From: Chitinophaga silvisoli
GTDB taxonomy: Bacteria; Bacteroidota; Bacteroidia; Chitinophagales; Chitinophagaceae
Direction of reading: 5' to 3'
DNA: 64,000 bases
NCBI RefSeq assembly: GCF_003412465.1
Contig: NZ_QTJV01000010.1
Coordinates: 410,803-474,802 of the forward strand
A program made the position numbers and the translations under genes. Positions 43,826 to 53,555 of the stretch are shown here, piece by piece. Under the pieces are notes generated by a model. That model was not told where the DNA came from. It was given only the letters and a program-made list of their open reading frames with translations, and did not search any database. The stretch's first letter is position 1. The number at the start of each line of letters is the position of its first letter.

Positions 43826-45823
43826 ATGAAGTATACATGGATCAGTGCGCTGGCTATGATGCTGGCAATGCCATCAATGGGCTTTAGCCAGACAGATAGC
43901 AGCAGATTACAAAGAAGTGGTGTGCCGGTAGCCGGCGATACCCTGACCATTCATTACAACCCCGCTGGTGGTCCACTGGCAGGGAAGGATCACATCCGCG
44001 GTATGGTATACACCTTCAGTAACTACAGATGGGGACTTAATGATGTGAACCTGCAATTGCACAATGGCGTTTATGATGCTAAATATTATGTGCCCGAAAA
44101 TTGTGCGTTCATAGCATTTAAGTTTTATGTAGAGCAGGATGGCCAGATCGCTGCTTATGATAACAACAATGATAATGGCTTTGTAGAAACCACTGTCAAT
44201 AAACAGGGAATGGCTTTGCCTGGTGGAGCACTGGCGTGGGGCTTATTCCGCAAACCTTCCTTCGGTCACGCACCGCAGGGATACTTCGAAAAATTTAATA
44301 TCAGCGATGAAGCACTGGAAATGTGGATCCGTAAGGAAATGAAAATCTACGGACAGTACATGCCCCGCTACTCAGGAGATTACCTGGCTATGCTGAAAAT
44401 AAGCCTGGGAGATGAATACAATGAAAAAGTAGAAAGAAACCTGGTTCGCCTGGCAGGCTTACCCGGCATCGATGAATCCAACTATTACCAGATCTATAGC
44501 ACTTACCAGTTTGACCTGAAAGACACACACAAAGGTGATTCTGTCAAAGCACTGATCCTTTCCAAATATCCTCATGGTCACCTGGCACGCCACCTGGCTT
44601 ATACAGCGGCTTATACCAGTGAACAGAGCGATGCGAAACTGGGCAGAATGGAGAAATTCCTGCAGGACTTTCCCGTAGCTGAAATGCGAAGGGACTCCGG
44701 TGCAGAACAGCAATTTATGTATTATAGCATCTACAGGGAACTGGCAGTTGGCTATGTGGCAAAAGCACAATTTGACAAGCTGATTGCATTGCTGCCACAA
44801 ATGGACTTCGCTTCCCTGGCAGAGATCTACCGCTGGAATGTAGAACGCCATTTCATGACGAACAGCATGCCACTGGATAGTATCTATCCTTTAGGTAAGG
44901 CTATCATCACTGAGGCGATTGCGAAGGTACATGATGGTTCCTACAATGAAAATCTCCGTTTCACGCCGCAACAGGCCGATGAATTTGCCCTGAGCCAACT
45001 GGATAAAAAGCTGGCCGCACATGCACGCATGCTGGCTAAGATGGGTAAATATGCAGAGGCGCTAACCTATGTGAAGATGATCTCCCCGGCATTCATTTAT
45101 ACCAATGCTAAACTGAACGATGCGCATATCGATATCCTCGAGCATACAGGCAATGGTGCGCAGGTAGGAGCGGTACTGGAAATGGGTATCAGGAATAATG
45201 CAGCTACACCTGCCATGATCGAAAGGCTGAAGAAGGAATATGTAGCAAAGAATGGTAAGGCAGATGGCTTTGATGCTTACATGGAAAGCCTGAAACCTGC
45301 TGCTGATATGGAGAAATTCAGGGCCCAGGTAAAAGCAGGTCTGATCAATGCACCATATACGCCTTTTAAACTGAAGGATTTAAATGGTAAGACAGTGAAT
45401 AGTGCTACAGATTTCAAAGATAAAATTGTAGTAATTGACTTCTGGGCTACCTGGTGTACGCCTTGTAAATCAGCGTTCCCTGGTATGCAGATGGCGGTAG
45501 ACAAATATGCGAAAGATAACAAGGTAGCCTTCTACTTTATTGCTACGCAGGCTGCAAGTAAAAATTATAAAGAGGAAATCAGGAGCTATATTAGCAAATC
45601 AGGTTTCCGCTTCAATGTATTGCTGGATGAAATCACTGAAAAGGGTGCACAGAATGAGGTATTCAGTTCTATGGCACCGGTGTTCAAATCATCCGGTATT
45701 CCACGCAAGGTTGTGCTGAAGAATGGTGTGATCCGCTGGACCTCAGAAGGCTACGGCGGTAGCCCAAGCAAACTGGTGGATGAGCTGAGCTACGTAATTG
45801 ACCTGTTAAAAAATGAAAATTGA
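43826..45823 (+). CDS. TlpA-family thioredoxin-like protein
   Basis: About 665 residues from the ATG at 43826, with a signal peptide ending near GFSQ. A large N-terminal region (to about 500) of helical repeats resembles the domain preceding TlpA in Chitinophaga SusCD loci. The C-terminal redoxin domain (about 515-660) has the active-site CTPC at Cys544 and Cys547, followed by SAFPGMQMAVDKYAK. It probably reduces disulfides of peptide substrates in the periplasm. It overlaps the peptidase gene by one base (TGATG). Confidence 0.87.
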   Translation: MKYTWISALAMMLAMPSMGFSQTDSSRLQRSGVPVAGDTLTIHYNPAGGPLAGKDHIRGMVYTFSNYRWGLNDVNLQLHNGVYDAKYYVPENCAFIAFKFYVEQDGQIAAYDNNNDNGFVETTVNKQGMALPGGALAWGLFRKPSFGHAPQGYFEKFNISDEALEMWIRKEMKIYGQYMPRYSGDYLAMLKISLGDEYNEKVERNLVRLAGLPGIDESNYYQIYSTYQFDLKDTHKGDSVKALILSKYPHGHLARHLAYTAAYTSEQSDAKLGRMEKFLQDFPVAEMRRDSGAEQQFMYYSIYRELAVGYVAKAQFDKLIALLPQMDFASLAEIYRWNVERHFMTNSMPLDSIYPLGKAIITEAIAKVHDGSYNENLRFTPQQADEFALSQLDKKLAAHARMLAKMGKYAEALTYVKMISPAFIYTNAKLNDAHIDILEHTGNGAQVGAVLEMGIRNNAATPAMIERLKKEYVAKNGKADGFDAYMESLKPAADMEKFRAQVKAGLINAPYTPFKLKDLNGKTVNSATDFKDKIVVIDFWATWCTPCKSAFPGMQMAVDKYAKDNKVAFYFIATQAASKNYKEEIRSYISKSGFRFNVLLDEITEKGAQNEVFSSMAPVFKSSGIPRKVVLKNGVIRWTSEGYGGSPSKLVDELSYVIDLLKNEN

Positions 45824-48378
45824 TGAAAGGGAAATTAATGCTGGCAGCACTGCTGGGAATGCAGGTGGCCGTCGCGCAGAAGAAAACAATCGATACGACA
45901 GCGTATGCACAATGGAAAAGATTAGGTACGCCATCCCTGTCTTACGACGGACAATGGATGATGTATCGCTACAGCGGAGATGAGGAACATTTGCAATACC
46001 TGGTCAATACAGCTAGCGGCAAAACGACGACCTTCAGCGATATGGGTAGTCCTGAGTTTATCGGCCAGGGAAAATGGATGAAGTACACCAGAAATGATTC
46101 CACCATACTGAGACGACTGAAAGACGGACATGAGGAGTACTGGACCAGGAGTAGTTATTTCCTCAGCAGTGACAATAGCAATACCCTGAGTTACAATACA
46201 CCGGATAAGCAGGTGGTAGTAGACCTCAATACCGGCGACAGCATTGTTTTGAAAGATGTGACAAGGTGCAATATCCTTGATGGCAATGTAATCTATATCA
46301 AAGGTAACCAGCTGCTGGCCGGCCCTTTAAAAGGAAAGCACAAGGTACTTTTTAATGGTCCTGTAGATGACTATTCCCTGAACAGGGATAAGGGGAGTGG
46401 AACGATCCTGTCCGATAGGAAACTGTATTACTACTCCCTGAAGACGGGACAGACTACCTTTCTCCTGGACTACAGGGATATCAAAGTACCTGCCGCTTAT
46501 AAATTGTCAGAACAGGCCCTGTCGATTACACCAGGGACCAAACAGTTTATACTGGATGTAATGCGCGCAGAGCAACCTGCCATGCGTCCGCAACCACAGA
46601 ATACAGGTTTCCAGCTGGAATTGTGGACGTGGAACGAACCTGTTACACAGCGTTTGCAACGCAGGGGGGTGTATGACAAGAACATGATGAACCAGGCGAA
46701 GTTCGTCTACAACATCGATACAAAGACAGTGGTGGAATTAGCCCCGGAGATGTCCGGCCAGCTGGTAACCCCCTCCAGCGAAACATTTGATTATGTGATA
46801 GCCTTAGATCCGGCACCTTATAAAGTAGATATCGACTACCGCTATAACAGCAATGCAGATCTTTACCTGGTAAATGTACATAGTGGAGAAAGAAAGCTGA
46901 TTGCAAAGGATAGTTATGAAACACCAAGCTGGAGCCCGAACGGTAAGTTTTCGATCTACTACGATAATAAAAATAAGGCCTGGGAAAAGATCGATCTGAG
47001 TACAGGTCAATTTGTGAATATCTCTGAGGGGATTGGTTTCCCTGTGAATGATGAAGAATGGGACCAGCCGGGGCGTAATCCTGCATACGGACTGGCAGGC
47101 TGGCTGGATGGCGGCAATACTGCTGTGATTTATGACAGGTATGATATGTGGGCAGTGGATATGAGTGGCCAGCGTAAGCCTTATTCACTGACGGGGCAGT
47201 ATGGCCGTCAGCATAAACTTGTACTGCGTCTTCACGGTGCTGAATACATGGAAAACATGAACCTGGGCAAGCCACTCCTGCTGCGTAGCTTCAATGAAGA
47301 GACCAAGGCAAGAGGTGTGTACAAACTGCAATCACTGGCCAGGGTGGAAAAAGTGGTGGAAAATCCTGATTATTCAGTAAAGATCAGTTCTATATCAGGT
47401 GATGGCCGTTCCTGCATCTTTACAAAGGAAAACTACCAGATCAACCCGGATGTATGGTACGGGGATATTAATTTTAAGAATTCAAAGCAACTGACAGATA
47501 TCAACCCACAACAGAAGGATTACAATTGGGGATCAGCAAAAGTGGTGAAATGGAAAACTTTTGATGGAAAAAATGACGAAGGTTTGTTGTACCTGCCGGA
47601 AGCGTATGATTCCAGTAAGGTGTACCCGATGATTGTGGACTTTTATGAGACCCATAGCCAGGATTTGCATGATTATATTGTACCGGAATATACCAGCAGT
47701 ACGATCAATATCAGTACTTATGTGAGCAGGGGCTATTTAGTATTTCGTCCGGATGTGCATTATATCATTGGAAAACCGGGAGAAAGTGTGTACAATTGCG
47801 TCGTAAGTGGAGTAAACGCCCTGATTGAAAGAAAAATTGCTGATAAAGAGGCAATTGGCTTACAGGGACATAGCTTTGGCGGGTATGAGGCCGCTTACCT
47901 GGTGACAAGGACTGATGTGTTTAAATGTGCGAACATCGGCGCAGGTGTGGTAAACATGACCTATAACTACACAGCGGTGAGACAAAATGGCGCGCCTTCC
48001 CTGTTTAAGTTTGAATCGGAGCAGTACAGGATGGGGAAGAGCCTGTGGGAAGACAAAGAAGGATATATAAATAATTCAGCCATTTTTAACGCTGATAAGA
48101 TACATACACCAATAATGATCTTCCATAATGACAAAGATGGAGCGGTACCTTTTACGCATGGGTTGGACCTCTTCCTGAGTTTGCGAAGATTAAAACGTCC
48201 GGCCTGGTTACTAAATTATAAGGGAGCTAATCATACGCTGGAGGAATTGCCTGCACAGAAGGATTTTACTATCCGTATGCAAGGTTTCTTTGATCATTAC
48301 CTGATGAAGAAACCTATGCCAAGATGGATGAGTGAAGGGATCAGTGTGGATGAAAGAAATGTAGATCAAAAGTACTAG
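45823..48378 (+). CDS. S9 family peptidase (prolyl oligopeptidase-like)
   Basis: A 851-residue protein with a signal peptide ending near VAVAQ. A beta-propeller-like N-terminal domain (to about 560) precedes the alpha/beta hydrolase domain. That domain carries GLQGHSFGGYEAAYLV with the predicted catalytic Ser684, HNDKDGAVPFTHGL with Asp at about 772, and KGANHTLEE with His at about 805. It cleaves short peptides in the periplasm. Together with SusCD and TlpA it forms a peptide-utilisation unit. Confidence 0.9.
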   Translation: MKGKLMLAALLGMQVAVAQKKTIDTTAYAQWKRLGTPSLSYDGQWMMYRYSGDEEHLQYLVNTASGKTTTFSDMGSPEFIGQGKWMKYTRNDSTILRRLKDGHEEYWTRSSYFLSSDNSNTLSYNTPDKQVVVDLNTGDSIVLKDVTRCNILDGNVIYIKGNQLLAGPLKGKHKVLFNGPVDDYSLNRDKGSGTILSDRKLYYYSLKTGQTTFLLDYRDIKVPAAYKLSEQALSITPGTKQFILDVMRAEQPAMRPQPQNTGFQLELWTWNEPVTQRLQRRGVYDKNMMNQAKFVYNIDTKTVVELAPEMSGQLVTPSSETFDYVIALDPAPYKVDIDYRYNSNADLYLVNVHSGERKLIAKDSYETPSWSPNGKFSIYYDNKNKAWEKIDLSTGQFVNISEGIGFPVNDEEWDQPGRNPAYGLAGWLDGGNTAVIYDRYDMWAVDMSGQRKPYSLTGQYGRQHKLVLRLHGAEYMENMNLGKPLLLRSFNEETKARGVYKLQSLARVEKVVENPDYSVKISSISGDGRSCIFTKENYQINPDVWYGDINFKNSKQLTDINPQQKDYNWGSAKVVKWKTFDGKNDEGLLYLPEAYDSSKVYPMIVDFYETHSQDLHDYIVPEYTSSTINISTYVSRGYLVFRPDVHYIIGKPGESVYNCVVSGVNALIERKIADKEAIGLQGHSFGGYEAAYLVTRTDVFKCANIGAGVVNMTYNYTAVRQNGAPSLFKFESEQYRMGKSLWEDKEGYINNSAIFNADKIHTPIMIFHNDKDGAVPFTHGLDLFLSLRRLKRPAWLLNYKGANHTLEELPAQKDFTIRMQGFFDHYLMKKPMPRWMSEGISVDERNVDQKY

Positions 48379-48419
48379 TATATAAATTTTTGATTTTGAT
48401 TTTGGTTGATAAAATGAAC

Positions 48420-48453
48420 CGCCGCTACCTTTCAAGGTAGTGGCGTTTTTTTT
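48420..48453 (+). terminator. Rho-independent terminator of the SusCD-peptidase operon
   Basis: CGCCGCTACCTT (48420-48431) pairs with AAGGTAGTGGCG (48434-48445), a 12-bp stem with one G-T wobble and a 2-base loop, followed by eight T. Its 3' half overlaps the last codons of the convergent DUF72 gene, whose stop lies inside the stem. Confidence 0.85.
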
Positions 48454-49184
48454 ATGTTATCGATGAGTGTGAGGGCATTTTTAATAGCATACGCATTGCC
48501 GTCGTTATTGAAGAATACCCAGATGTGATGTCCTGCCTGCTGCCATTGTACGATCTTATCTGCATATTCCTGTAAAAACGATGCTGAGTAACCTGAAGCG
48601 TAATTACCTTTTGGCCCGTGAAACCGGATATAAATATCTTTTGCCGTAACAAATTCACCGGAGGGGAAGCGACCGCCGGAATGGGCAATGACAAAGGCAA
48701 TCTTATATTTCTTTAAGAGTTGGATGGCTTCCGGTGTCATCCAGCTTTCATGACGTGGCTCCAGCGCAAAATGGTAGCCTTTGTAGGCAGTAAGTGCATC
48801 AAGGAAAGCTTTTACCCTTTCTTCATGGAAATGCAGATTAGGAGGTAGCTGTAATAATACAGGTCCCAATCTTTTGATGACGGCATCAAATACATCGAAA
48901 AAGCGGGGAAGGGTGAGTGCCGGGTCATTGAGCTTCTTGGTATGTGTGACATACCGGCTGATCTTAGGACAGAAACGGAAACGGCTATTAACAGTCTTCG
49001 CCCATTCCTGCACGGTAGATACCAATGGAAGCCGGTAAAAACTCGCATTGATTTCAGCAGTGGCAAAAAATTGCGCATAGTAGGAGAGGTAGTCTGCCGC
49101 CTTTACTTCGTCAGGATAGAAGCGTTTCTTCCAATGCTTATAATGCCATCCGGAAGTGCCAATGTAAATCTTGCCCGGCTTCAT
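48432..49184 (-). CDS. DUF72 family protein
   Basis: A 250-residue protein with the DUF72 TIM-barrel landmarks: the start KIYIGTSGWHYKHWKKRFYP, then FATAEINASFYRLPL, YHFALEPRHESW and HHIWVFFNNDGNAYAIKNAL. The biochemical function of DUF72 is unknown; a nuclease- or phosphatase-like barrel has been suggested. It overlaps the next reverse-strand gene by 4 bases, so they are co-transcribed. Confidence 0.9.
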   Translation of the reverse strand: MKPGKIYIGTSGWHYKHWKKRFYPDEVKAADYLSYYAQFFATAEINASFYRLPLVSTVQEWAKTVNSRFRFCPKISRYVTHTKKLNDPALTLPRFFDVFDAVIKRLGPVLLQLPPNLHFHEERVKAFLDALTAYKGYHFALEPRHESWMTPEAIQLLKKYKIAFVIAHSGGRFPSGEFVTAKDIYIRFHGPKGNYASGYSASFLQEYADKIVQWQQAGHHIWVFFNNDGNAYAIKNALTLIDNIKKTPLP

Positions 49185-49870
49185 AGTTCATCAAAATATT
49201 CCATTACAATATCCCCGATGACTTTCACCAGTTTCTTATCTTCCACCAGATCCATTTTCCAGCCGCTTTTTGCATAGCGAAGGATCCCCAGGTTTTCATC
49301 GTTCAGGGTAATATCCACCTCATAACAAATCCCTTTTTCGCAGGTTTGTGATATGGGTACACCTTCCCCTTTGTATTTGACACCTTCGTATTCAAATGCA
49401 AGAGGAATCGGTTCTTTTTCTAACTGATCGATAATTTCTTTCAGGAATTTAACCAGGTGTTTTCGCTGGGTGGGGCCGGAGATATTCCACTTACCTTTAT
49501 CAGCTCTTTTGTGTGCCATCTTGAATTTCAGGCCGGTCATGGAGGTGGAATAATCGTTTGCATTCAGCTTGGTTACATTCTGATGTGCCAGGATATACCA
49601 GTGATAGCCGGTACCTACAGGCACTCCGGAGCCTTCAGGGGCATGGCCGGTACGGCGCTTGGTCACAGCGTAGGAGATCTCCCACAGATCAGGCGTGATC
49701 TTGGTTTCCTTCCAGTCACCCTGGTCATAATGCCAGTGGTGACCTCTGCCGATTTGTACACCGGTATATTGTTTTCCTTCGTACGTTTTGAAACGATTGT
49801 AGGATGCGGACAGATCTTTTGTCTTTTTTCGGGTCTTCGTAGCCATATTATTATGTTTTGGTTTTGGCAT
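49181..49870 (-). CDS. Hypothetical soluble protein upstream of DUF72
   Basis: About 229 residues from the ATG at 49870 (another ATG at 49846 is equally possible; an earlier TTG is unlikely). The N-terminus is Lys/Arg-rich (MPKPKHNNMATKTRKKTKDL), then HHWHYDQGDWKETKITPDLW and GTGYHWYILAHQNVTKLNAN, a pattern of Trp/His-rich strands. I do not recognise a family. A nucleic-acid-binding role is possible from the basic N-terminus. It is co-transcribed with DUF72, with a 4-base overlap. Confidence 0.6.
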   Translation of the reverse strand: MPKPKHNNMATKTRKKTKDLSASYNRFKTYEGKQYTGVQIGRGHHWHYDQGDWKETKITPDLWEISYAVTKRRTGHAPEGSGVPVGTGYHWYILAHQNVTKLNANDYSTSMTGLKFKMAHKRADKGKWNISGPTQRKHLVKFLKEIIDQLEKEPIPLAFEYEGVKYKGEGVPISQTCEKGICYEVDITLNDENLGILRYAKSGWKMDLVEDKKLVKVIGDIVMEYFDEL

Positions 49871-49891
49871 AATCTTTTTACCCAAAAAATC

Positions 49892-50089
49892 ATGCCTTCA
49901 TCCGTTATTGCATATATGACCTACGACCCTGGAGCGCATCGGCTACGGGTTCACTTTTTATCGGGAGCGATATATGATTATATTGATGTGCCTGAAGAAG
50001 TGTATTTGCAAATGAAGTCGTCGAAGTCAAAAGGGATCTTTCTCAACAGGAAAATAAAGGGGAAGTACGCATTTGATAAAATAAATTAA
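49892..50089 (+). CDS. KTSC domain protein
   Basis: A 65-residue protein with MPSSVIAYMTYDPGAHRLRV and IYDYIDVPEEVYLQMKSSKS ending FLNRKIKGKYAFDKI, the compact KTSC domain. KTSC proteins are small beta-sandwiches often linked to lysyl-tRNA synthetase-like or DNA-modifying partners, with no proven function. The gene is divergent from its neighbour, 21 bases away, and ends at the terminator at 50088. Confidence 0.85.
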   Translation: MPSSVIAYMTYDPGAHRLRVHFLSGAIYDYIDVPEEVYLQMKSSKSKGIFLNRKIKGKYAFDKIN

Positions 50090-50125
50090 GGGAAGGCCTT
50101 CTTAAAAGATGCCTTCCCTTTTTTT
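50088..50125. terminator. Bidirectional terminator
   Basis: AAGGGAAGGC (50088-50097) pairs with GCCTTCCCTT (50111-50120), a 10-bp perfect stem, with T-run on one side and an A-rich stretch on the other. It lies between the convergent KTSC and transketolase genes. Confidence 0.85.
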
Positions 50126-50138
50126 CATATGCTTGCCA

Positions 50139-52160
50139 TTAACCGATCAGTTTCTTTGCCTCAGCGACTACATTCTCCACAGAGAATCCCAGTTCCTTCA
50201 GCACTTCTTCTCCCGGTCCGGATTCACCATAACGATTGAGGCCTAACACCTTTCCTTCTGTACCTACATACTTATCCCAGCCAAATGGGGTAAGGGCTTC
50301 GATAGATATTCTTTTTACAAGTTTTTTGGGCAATACACTTTCTTTGTAAGCCGCATCCTGTTCCTCGAACAGTTCCCAGGATGGCATGCTCACCACTCTG
50401 CTTGAAATCCCTTCCCTGCCCAGTTGCTCCTGCGCAGCCAGTGCCAGGGAAACTTCAGAACCGGTAGCGATCAGGATCAATTGTAATTCCCCTTCTGTAT
50501 CCTTCAGTACATAAGCACCTTTCTTTACATGCTCAGCAGAAGGGAATTTGGACTGATCCAATACCGGCAGTTTCTGACGGCTTAAGATCAATGCTACAGG
50601 GCCTTCTTTTCTTTCCAGCGCCAGTCGCCATGCCTGCACCGTTTCGTTGGCATCTGCAGGGCGAATAGTCACCAGGTTGGGCACAACACGCAATGCAGCT
50701 ACCTGTTCTATAGGCTGGTGGGTAGGGCCATCTTCACCCAGGCCTACGCTATCGTGCGTGAAGATATAAGTGACGGGGGCTCTTGTGAGTGAAGCGAGAC
50801 GAATAGCACCTTTCATATAATCAGAGAAAGTAAGGAAAGTACCTCCGTATACACGAACACCTTTATGTGCCGCCATGCCATTCAGGATGGCACCCATACC
50901 ATGTTCCCGCACGCCAAACCAGATATTGGGTTCCTCATAATGATCGGGCTGGAAGCTCAGTTTCGTATCCAGGGGCATATCATTAGACGAAGCCAGGTCA
51001 GCACTACCGCCAAAAATGTAAGGAATCACCTTTTTTAAGGCCAGCAGGGTTTTCCCGTGTGCCTGGCGGGTCGCCAGTGCCCCATCGCCCGGTGTGAACA
51101 CAGGCAGGCTTTTCTGCCATCCTTCCGGCAGTTCATCATGTGAACCTAATTCCAGTTCTTTTCCTTCGTTCGGGAAAGCCGCTTTATATGCATCAAATTG
51201 CTTGTTCCATTCCTCTTGTAATTTTGCTCCTTCTTTAGTACGCAGCAGCATATGTTCTTTTACTTCAGCAGGAACATAAAATTGTTTGTCAGGGTCTGCG
51301 CCGTAAAACTCTTTGGTCTTGCGCACATTTTCTTCGCCCATGGCACTGCCATGCACCTTATTGGAATCTGCCAGCGGGCTGCCATAACCAATGATGGTAC
51401 GTACGGCAATGATAGAAGGTTTGTCAGTCACTTCCTGTGCTTTCTTTACAGCAGCTTCTATCGCATTCAGGTCATTCCCGTCTTCCACGATCTGAACATG
51501 CCAGTCGTAGGCTTCATATCTTTTCAGTACATCTTCCGTAAAGGCGAGGTTGGTAGGACCATCCAGTGAAATCTTGTTATCGTCATACAGACATATGAGT
51601 TTACCAAGTTTCAGGTGTCCGGCGAGGGAGGAAGCTTCAGAGGCTACGCCTTCCATCATATCTCCATCACTGGCAATGACGTAAGTAAAGTGATCGATTA
51701 TTTTGTGATCAGGCCGGTTATATTTAGCTGCCAGGTGTGCTTCTGCCATGGCCACGCCAATAGCATTGCCGAGGCCCTGGCCTAAGGGACCTGTAGTCAC
51801 CTCAACACCGGGGGTAAACATACTTTCAGGATGCCCGGGTGTTCTGGAATGTAATTGCCTGAATTGTTTCAGATCTTCCAGGGAGAGGTCATAACCTGTG
51901 AGGTGAAGCATACTGTATAAAAGCGCAGAGCCATGTCCTGCGGAAAGTATGAAGCGGTCACGGTTAAACCATTTTGGATCACTGGAATTATAACGCATGA
52001 TACGGGTATACAACACGTAGGCCATGGGTGCTGCGCCTAATGGTAAGCCGGGGTGGCCGGAGTTGGCTTTTTGTACGGCATCGATAGACAAAAAGCGAAT
52101 GGTATTGACAGAAAGATCGTCTATTGAGGTAGACTTTACTGTTGCTGATGTGTCAGTCAT
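50139..52160 (-). CDS. tkt: Transketolase
   Basis: A 673-residue full-length enzyme. The thiamine diphosphate motif is IASDGDMMEGVASEASSLAG followed by LICLYDDNKISLDG. The PYR domain contains YIFTHDSVGLGEDGPTHQPI, and SRQKLPV and GSEVSLAL mark the C-terminal third. It transfers two-carbon units between sugar phosphates in the pentose phosphate pathway. It is read on the reverse strand after the flavin reductase-like gene. Confidence 0.95.
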   Translation of the reverse strand: MTDTSATVKSTSIDDLSVNTIRFLSIDAVQKANSGHPGLPLGAAPMAYVLYTRIMRYNSSDPKWFNRDRFILSAGHGSALLYSMLHLTGYDLSLEDLKQFRQLHSRTPGHPESMFTPGVEVTTGPLGQGLGNAIGVAMAEAHLAAKYNRPDHKIIDHFTYVIASDGDMMEGVASEASSLAGHLKLGKLICLYDDNKISLDGPTNLAFTEDVLKRYEAYDWHVQIVEDGNDLNAIEAAVKKAQEVTDKPSIIAVRTIIGYGSPLADSNKVHGSAMGEENVRKTKEFYGADPDKQFYVPAEVKEHMLLRTKEGAKLQEEWNKQFDAYKAAFPNEGKELELGSHDELPEGWQKSLPVFTPGDGALATRQAHGKTLLALKKVIPYIFGGSADLASSNDMPLDTKLSFQPDHYEEPNIWFGVREHGMGAILNGMAAHKGVRVYGGTFLTFSDYMKGAIRLASLTRAPVTYIFTHDSVGLGEDGPTHQPIEQVAALRVVPNLVTIRPADANETVQAWRLALERKEGPVALILSRQKLPVLDQSKFPSAEHVKKGAYVLKDTEGELQLILIATGSEVSLALAAQEQLGREGISSRVVSMPSWELFEEQDAAYKESVLPKKLVKRISIEALTPFGWDKYVGTEGKVLGLNRYGESGPGEEVLKELGFSVENVVAEAKKLIG

Positions 52161-52225
52161 ATTAATAATTAATTGTGAGTGAGTGTATGTGTAGTTTATC
52201 TACAGGTTGGTAAGAAAGGGCATCA

Positions 52226-52894
52226 TTATTTTTCAAATACGACGGCATCTGTTGTTGCACCCAGTTCTTCCAGTGCGGCACTGATGTCTTTTACCATCTG
52301 GTCAGGGCCGCATACATAAAAGTGTTTACTAAAATCTTTGATCTGCTCCCGCAGGTAGTTAGCGTCAATCTTTCTGCTGTCGAAGCCCTCTTTTTTTTCC
52401 TTGGTGAGGGTGTAGCAGACGTTTTTGCCAAGCATCCGGGTCAGCTCTGATTCATAAATGATATCAGCAGCAGTTTTGTTCGAAAAGAACAGATAATTAT
52501 CACTTATTTTTTGGTCCCTGTACAATTGACGGAGGATAGCGATGAAAGGGGTAATCCCTGCGCCACCGGCAATAAAGTAACCGGGTCCCTGGTAGGTGAT
52601 GGCACCCCATACATCGTGAATGTTCAGGGTGTCGCCTGGCCTCAGCTCATGTAATCGTTTTGTGACACCATCGTGCTCCGGGTATCCCTTGATTGTGAAT
52701 TCCAGGTAGGGAGCCTCGTTGAGTGCTGTGAAAGTAAACGGTCGTCGTTCTTCCTCCCAGCCGGGAATAGAAAGGGTGATCTCAGTAGCTTGTCCGGGGA
52801 CGAAGGTGTATCCATCGGGCTTTTCCAGTCTAAAGCATTTTACATCGTGGGTCACATCGAGTATTTCAATGACCCTGACGGCATGTGATTCCAT
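52226..52894 (-). CDS. FAD/NAD(P)-binding oxidoreductase (ferredoxin-NADP reductase fold)
   Basis: About 222 residues from the ATG at 52894; another ATG lies at 52921. The FAD-binding barrel (residues about 1-95) shows RPFTFTALNEAPYLEFTIKG and the motif ending PGDTLNIHDVWGAI. The NAD-binding half contains YFIAGGAGITPFIAILRQLY and the terminal HFYVCGPDQMVKDISAALEE. It transfers electrons between pyridine nucleotide and an unknown acceptor. No ferredoxin is seen nearby. Confidence 0.85.
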   Translation of the reverse strand: MESHAVRVIEILDVTHDVKCFRLEKPDGYTFVPGQATEITLSIPGWEEERRPFTFTALNEAPYLEFTIKGYPEHDGVTKRLHELRPGDTLNIHDVWGAITYQGPGYFIAGGAGITPFIAILRQLYRDQKISDNYLFFSNKTAADIIYESELTRMLGKNVCYTLTKEKKEGFDSRKIDANYLREQIKDFSKHFYVCGPDQMVKDISAALEELGATTDAVVFEK

Positions 52895-52974
52895 AATTCC
52901 TATTTGGGGAATTGGCAGCATATAAGATGCCACAAATTCATTAACAATAGATTATACAATAAAATGGAGGGAAA

Positions 52975-53382
52975 CTACAAGGAATAAGGCCACTCGAACT
53001 GTTCAGCCGGCTCCCAAAGGATCGAAGGTGGTTTCTGGGCCGGGTTATTAAAGAATTCAGTAATGATTTGCATCGCCTTTTCACGGGATACAAAGGAGAA
53101 GAGGGGAACATGATATTCATCTCCTGCATCGGTCAGAATGGTGGTGTTAGGCTTGGTGACCCCAAACCATGCTTCCCCGGGATTGTCGTCGTAGCGGAAT
53201 GAAATATTTTCGGGATCCTGTAGTTTACAGGTAATGAACAGTGTGTGATGCGGCGTGTTAAAACAGCCGTCATTTGAATACCTGATGTCTTCCGGACGGA
53301 TAGAACGAATGGTACTCAGCACCTGTTCCAATGAAAGTATTTCATTGTTTATTTGGGAAAATAAACGCGTCTTAATACTCAT
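52975..53382 (-). CDS. Imm1-like immunity protein candidate
   Basis: A 135-residue protein. The C-terminal part DEYHVPLFSFVSREKAMQII then TEFFNNPAQKPPSILWEPAE resembles the Imm1 family of immunity proteins in polymorphic toxin systems, with the AlxxAxxFxxxG...W ending. It lies back to back with the eCIS_core/toxin gene, 173 bases apart. Immunity genes usually follow the toxin on the same strand, so this arrangement is unusual. The family call is made by eye from one conserved segment. Confidence 0.5.
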   Translation of the reverse strand: MSIKTRLFSQINNEILSLEQVLSTIRSIRPEDIRYSNDGCFNTPHHTLFITCKLQDPENISFRYDDNPGEAWFGVTKPNTTILTDAGDEYHVPLFSFVSREKAMQIITEFFNNPAQKPPSILWEPAEQFEWPYSL

Positions 53383-53460
53383 TGAGGTTAATTTGTATTA
53401 AATTAAGCAAAATTTTTGACCTGAGGAATACCGGGGAAAAGAGTAAAGCAGGTTATAGAG

Positions 53461-53500
53461 GGGTAGGGCATTTTCTGTAGAAAATGTCCCCAAACTACCC
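53461..53500. promoter_or_regulatory. Hairpin in the divergent region upstream of the eCIS_core gene
   Basis: GGGCATTTTC with GAAAATGTCCC forms a stem around TGTA, extended by GGGTAG (53461-53466) and CTACCC (53495-53500). It sits 56 bases before the start of the eCIS_core gene in its likely leader. It may regulate translation of the toxin or the immunity gene. No T-run follows. Confidence 0.4.
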
Positions 53501-53555
53501 ACGGATCAAATGGAATTCAGAGAATATTTTGTAGATTACTGTATATTCTGATCTT

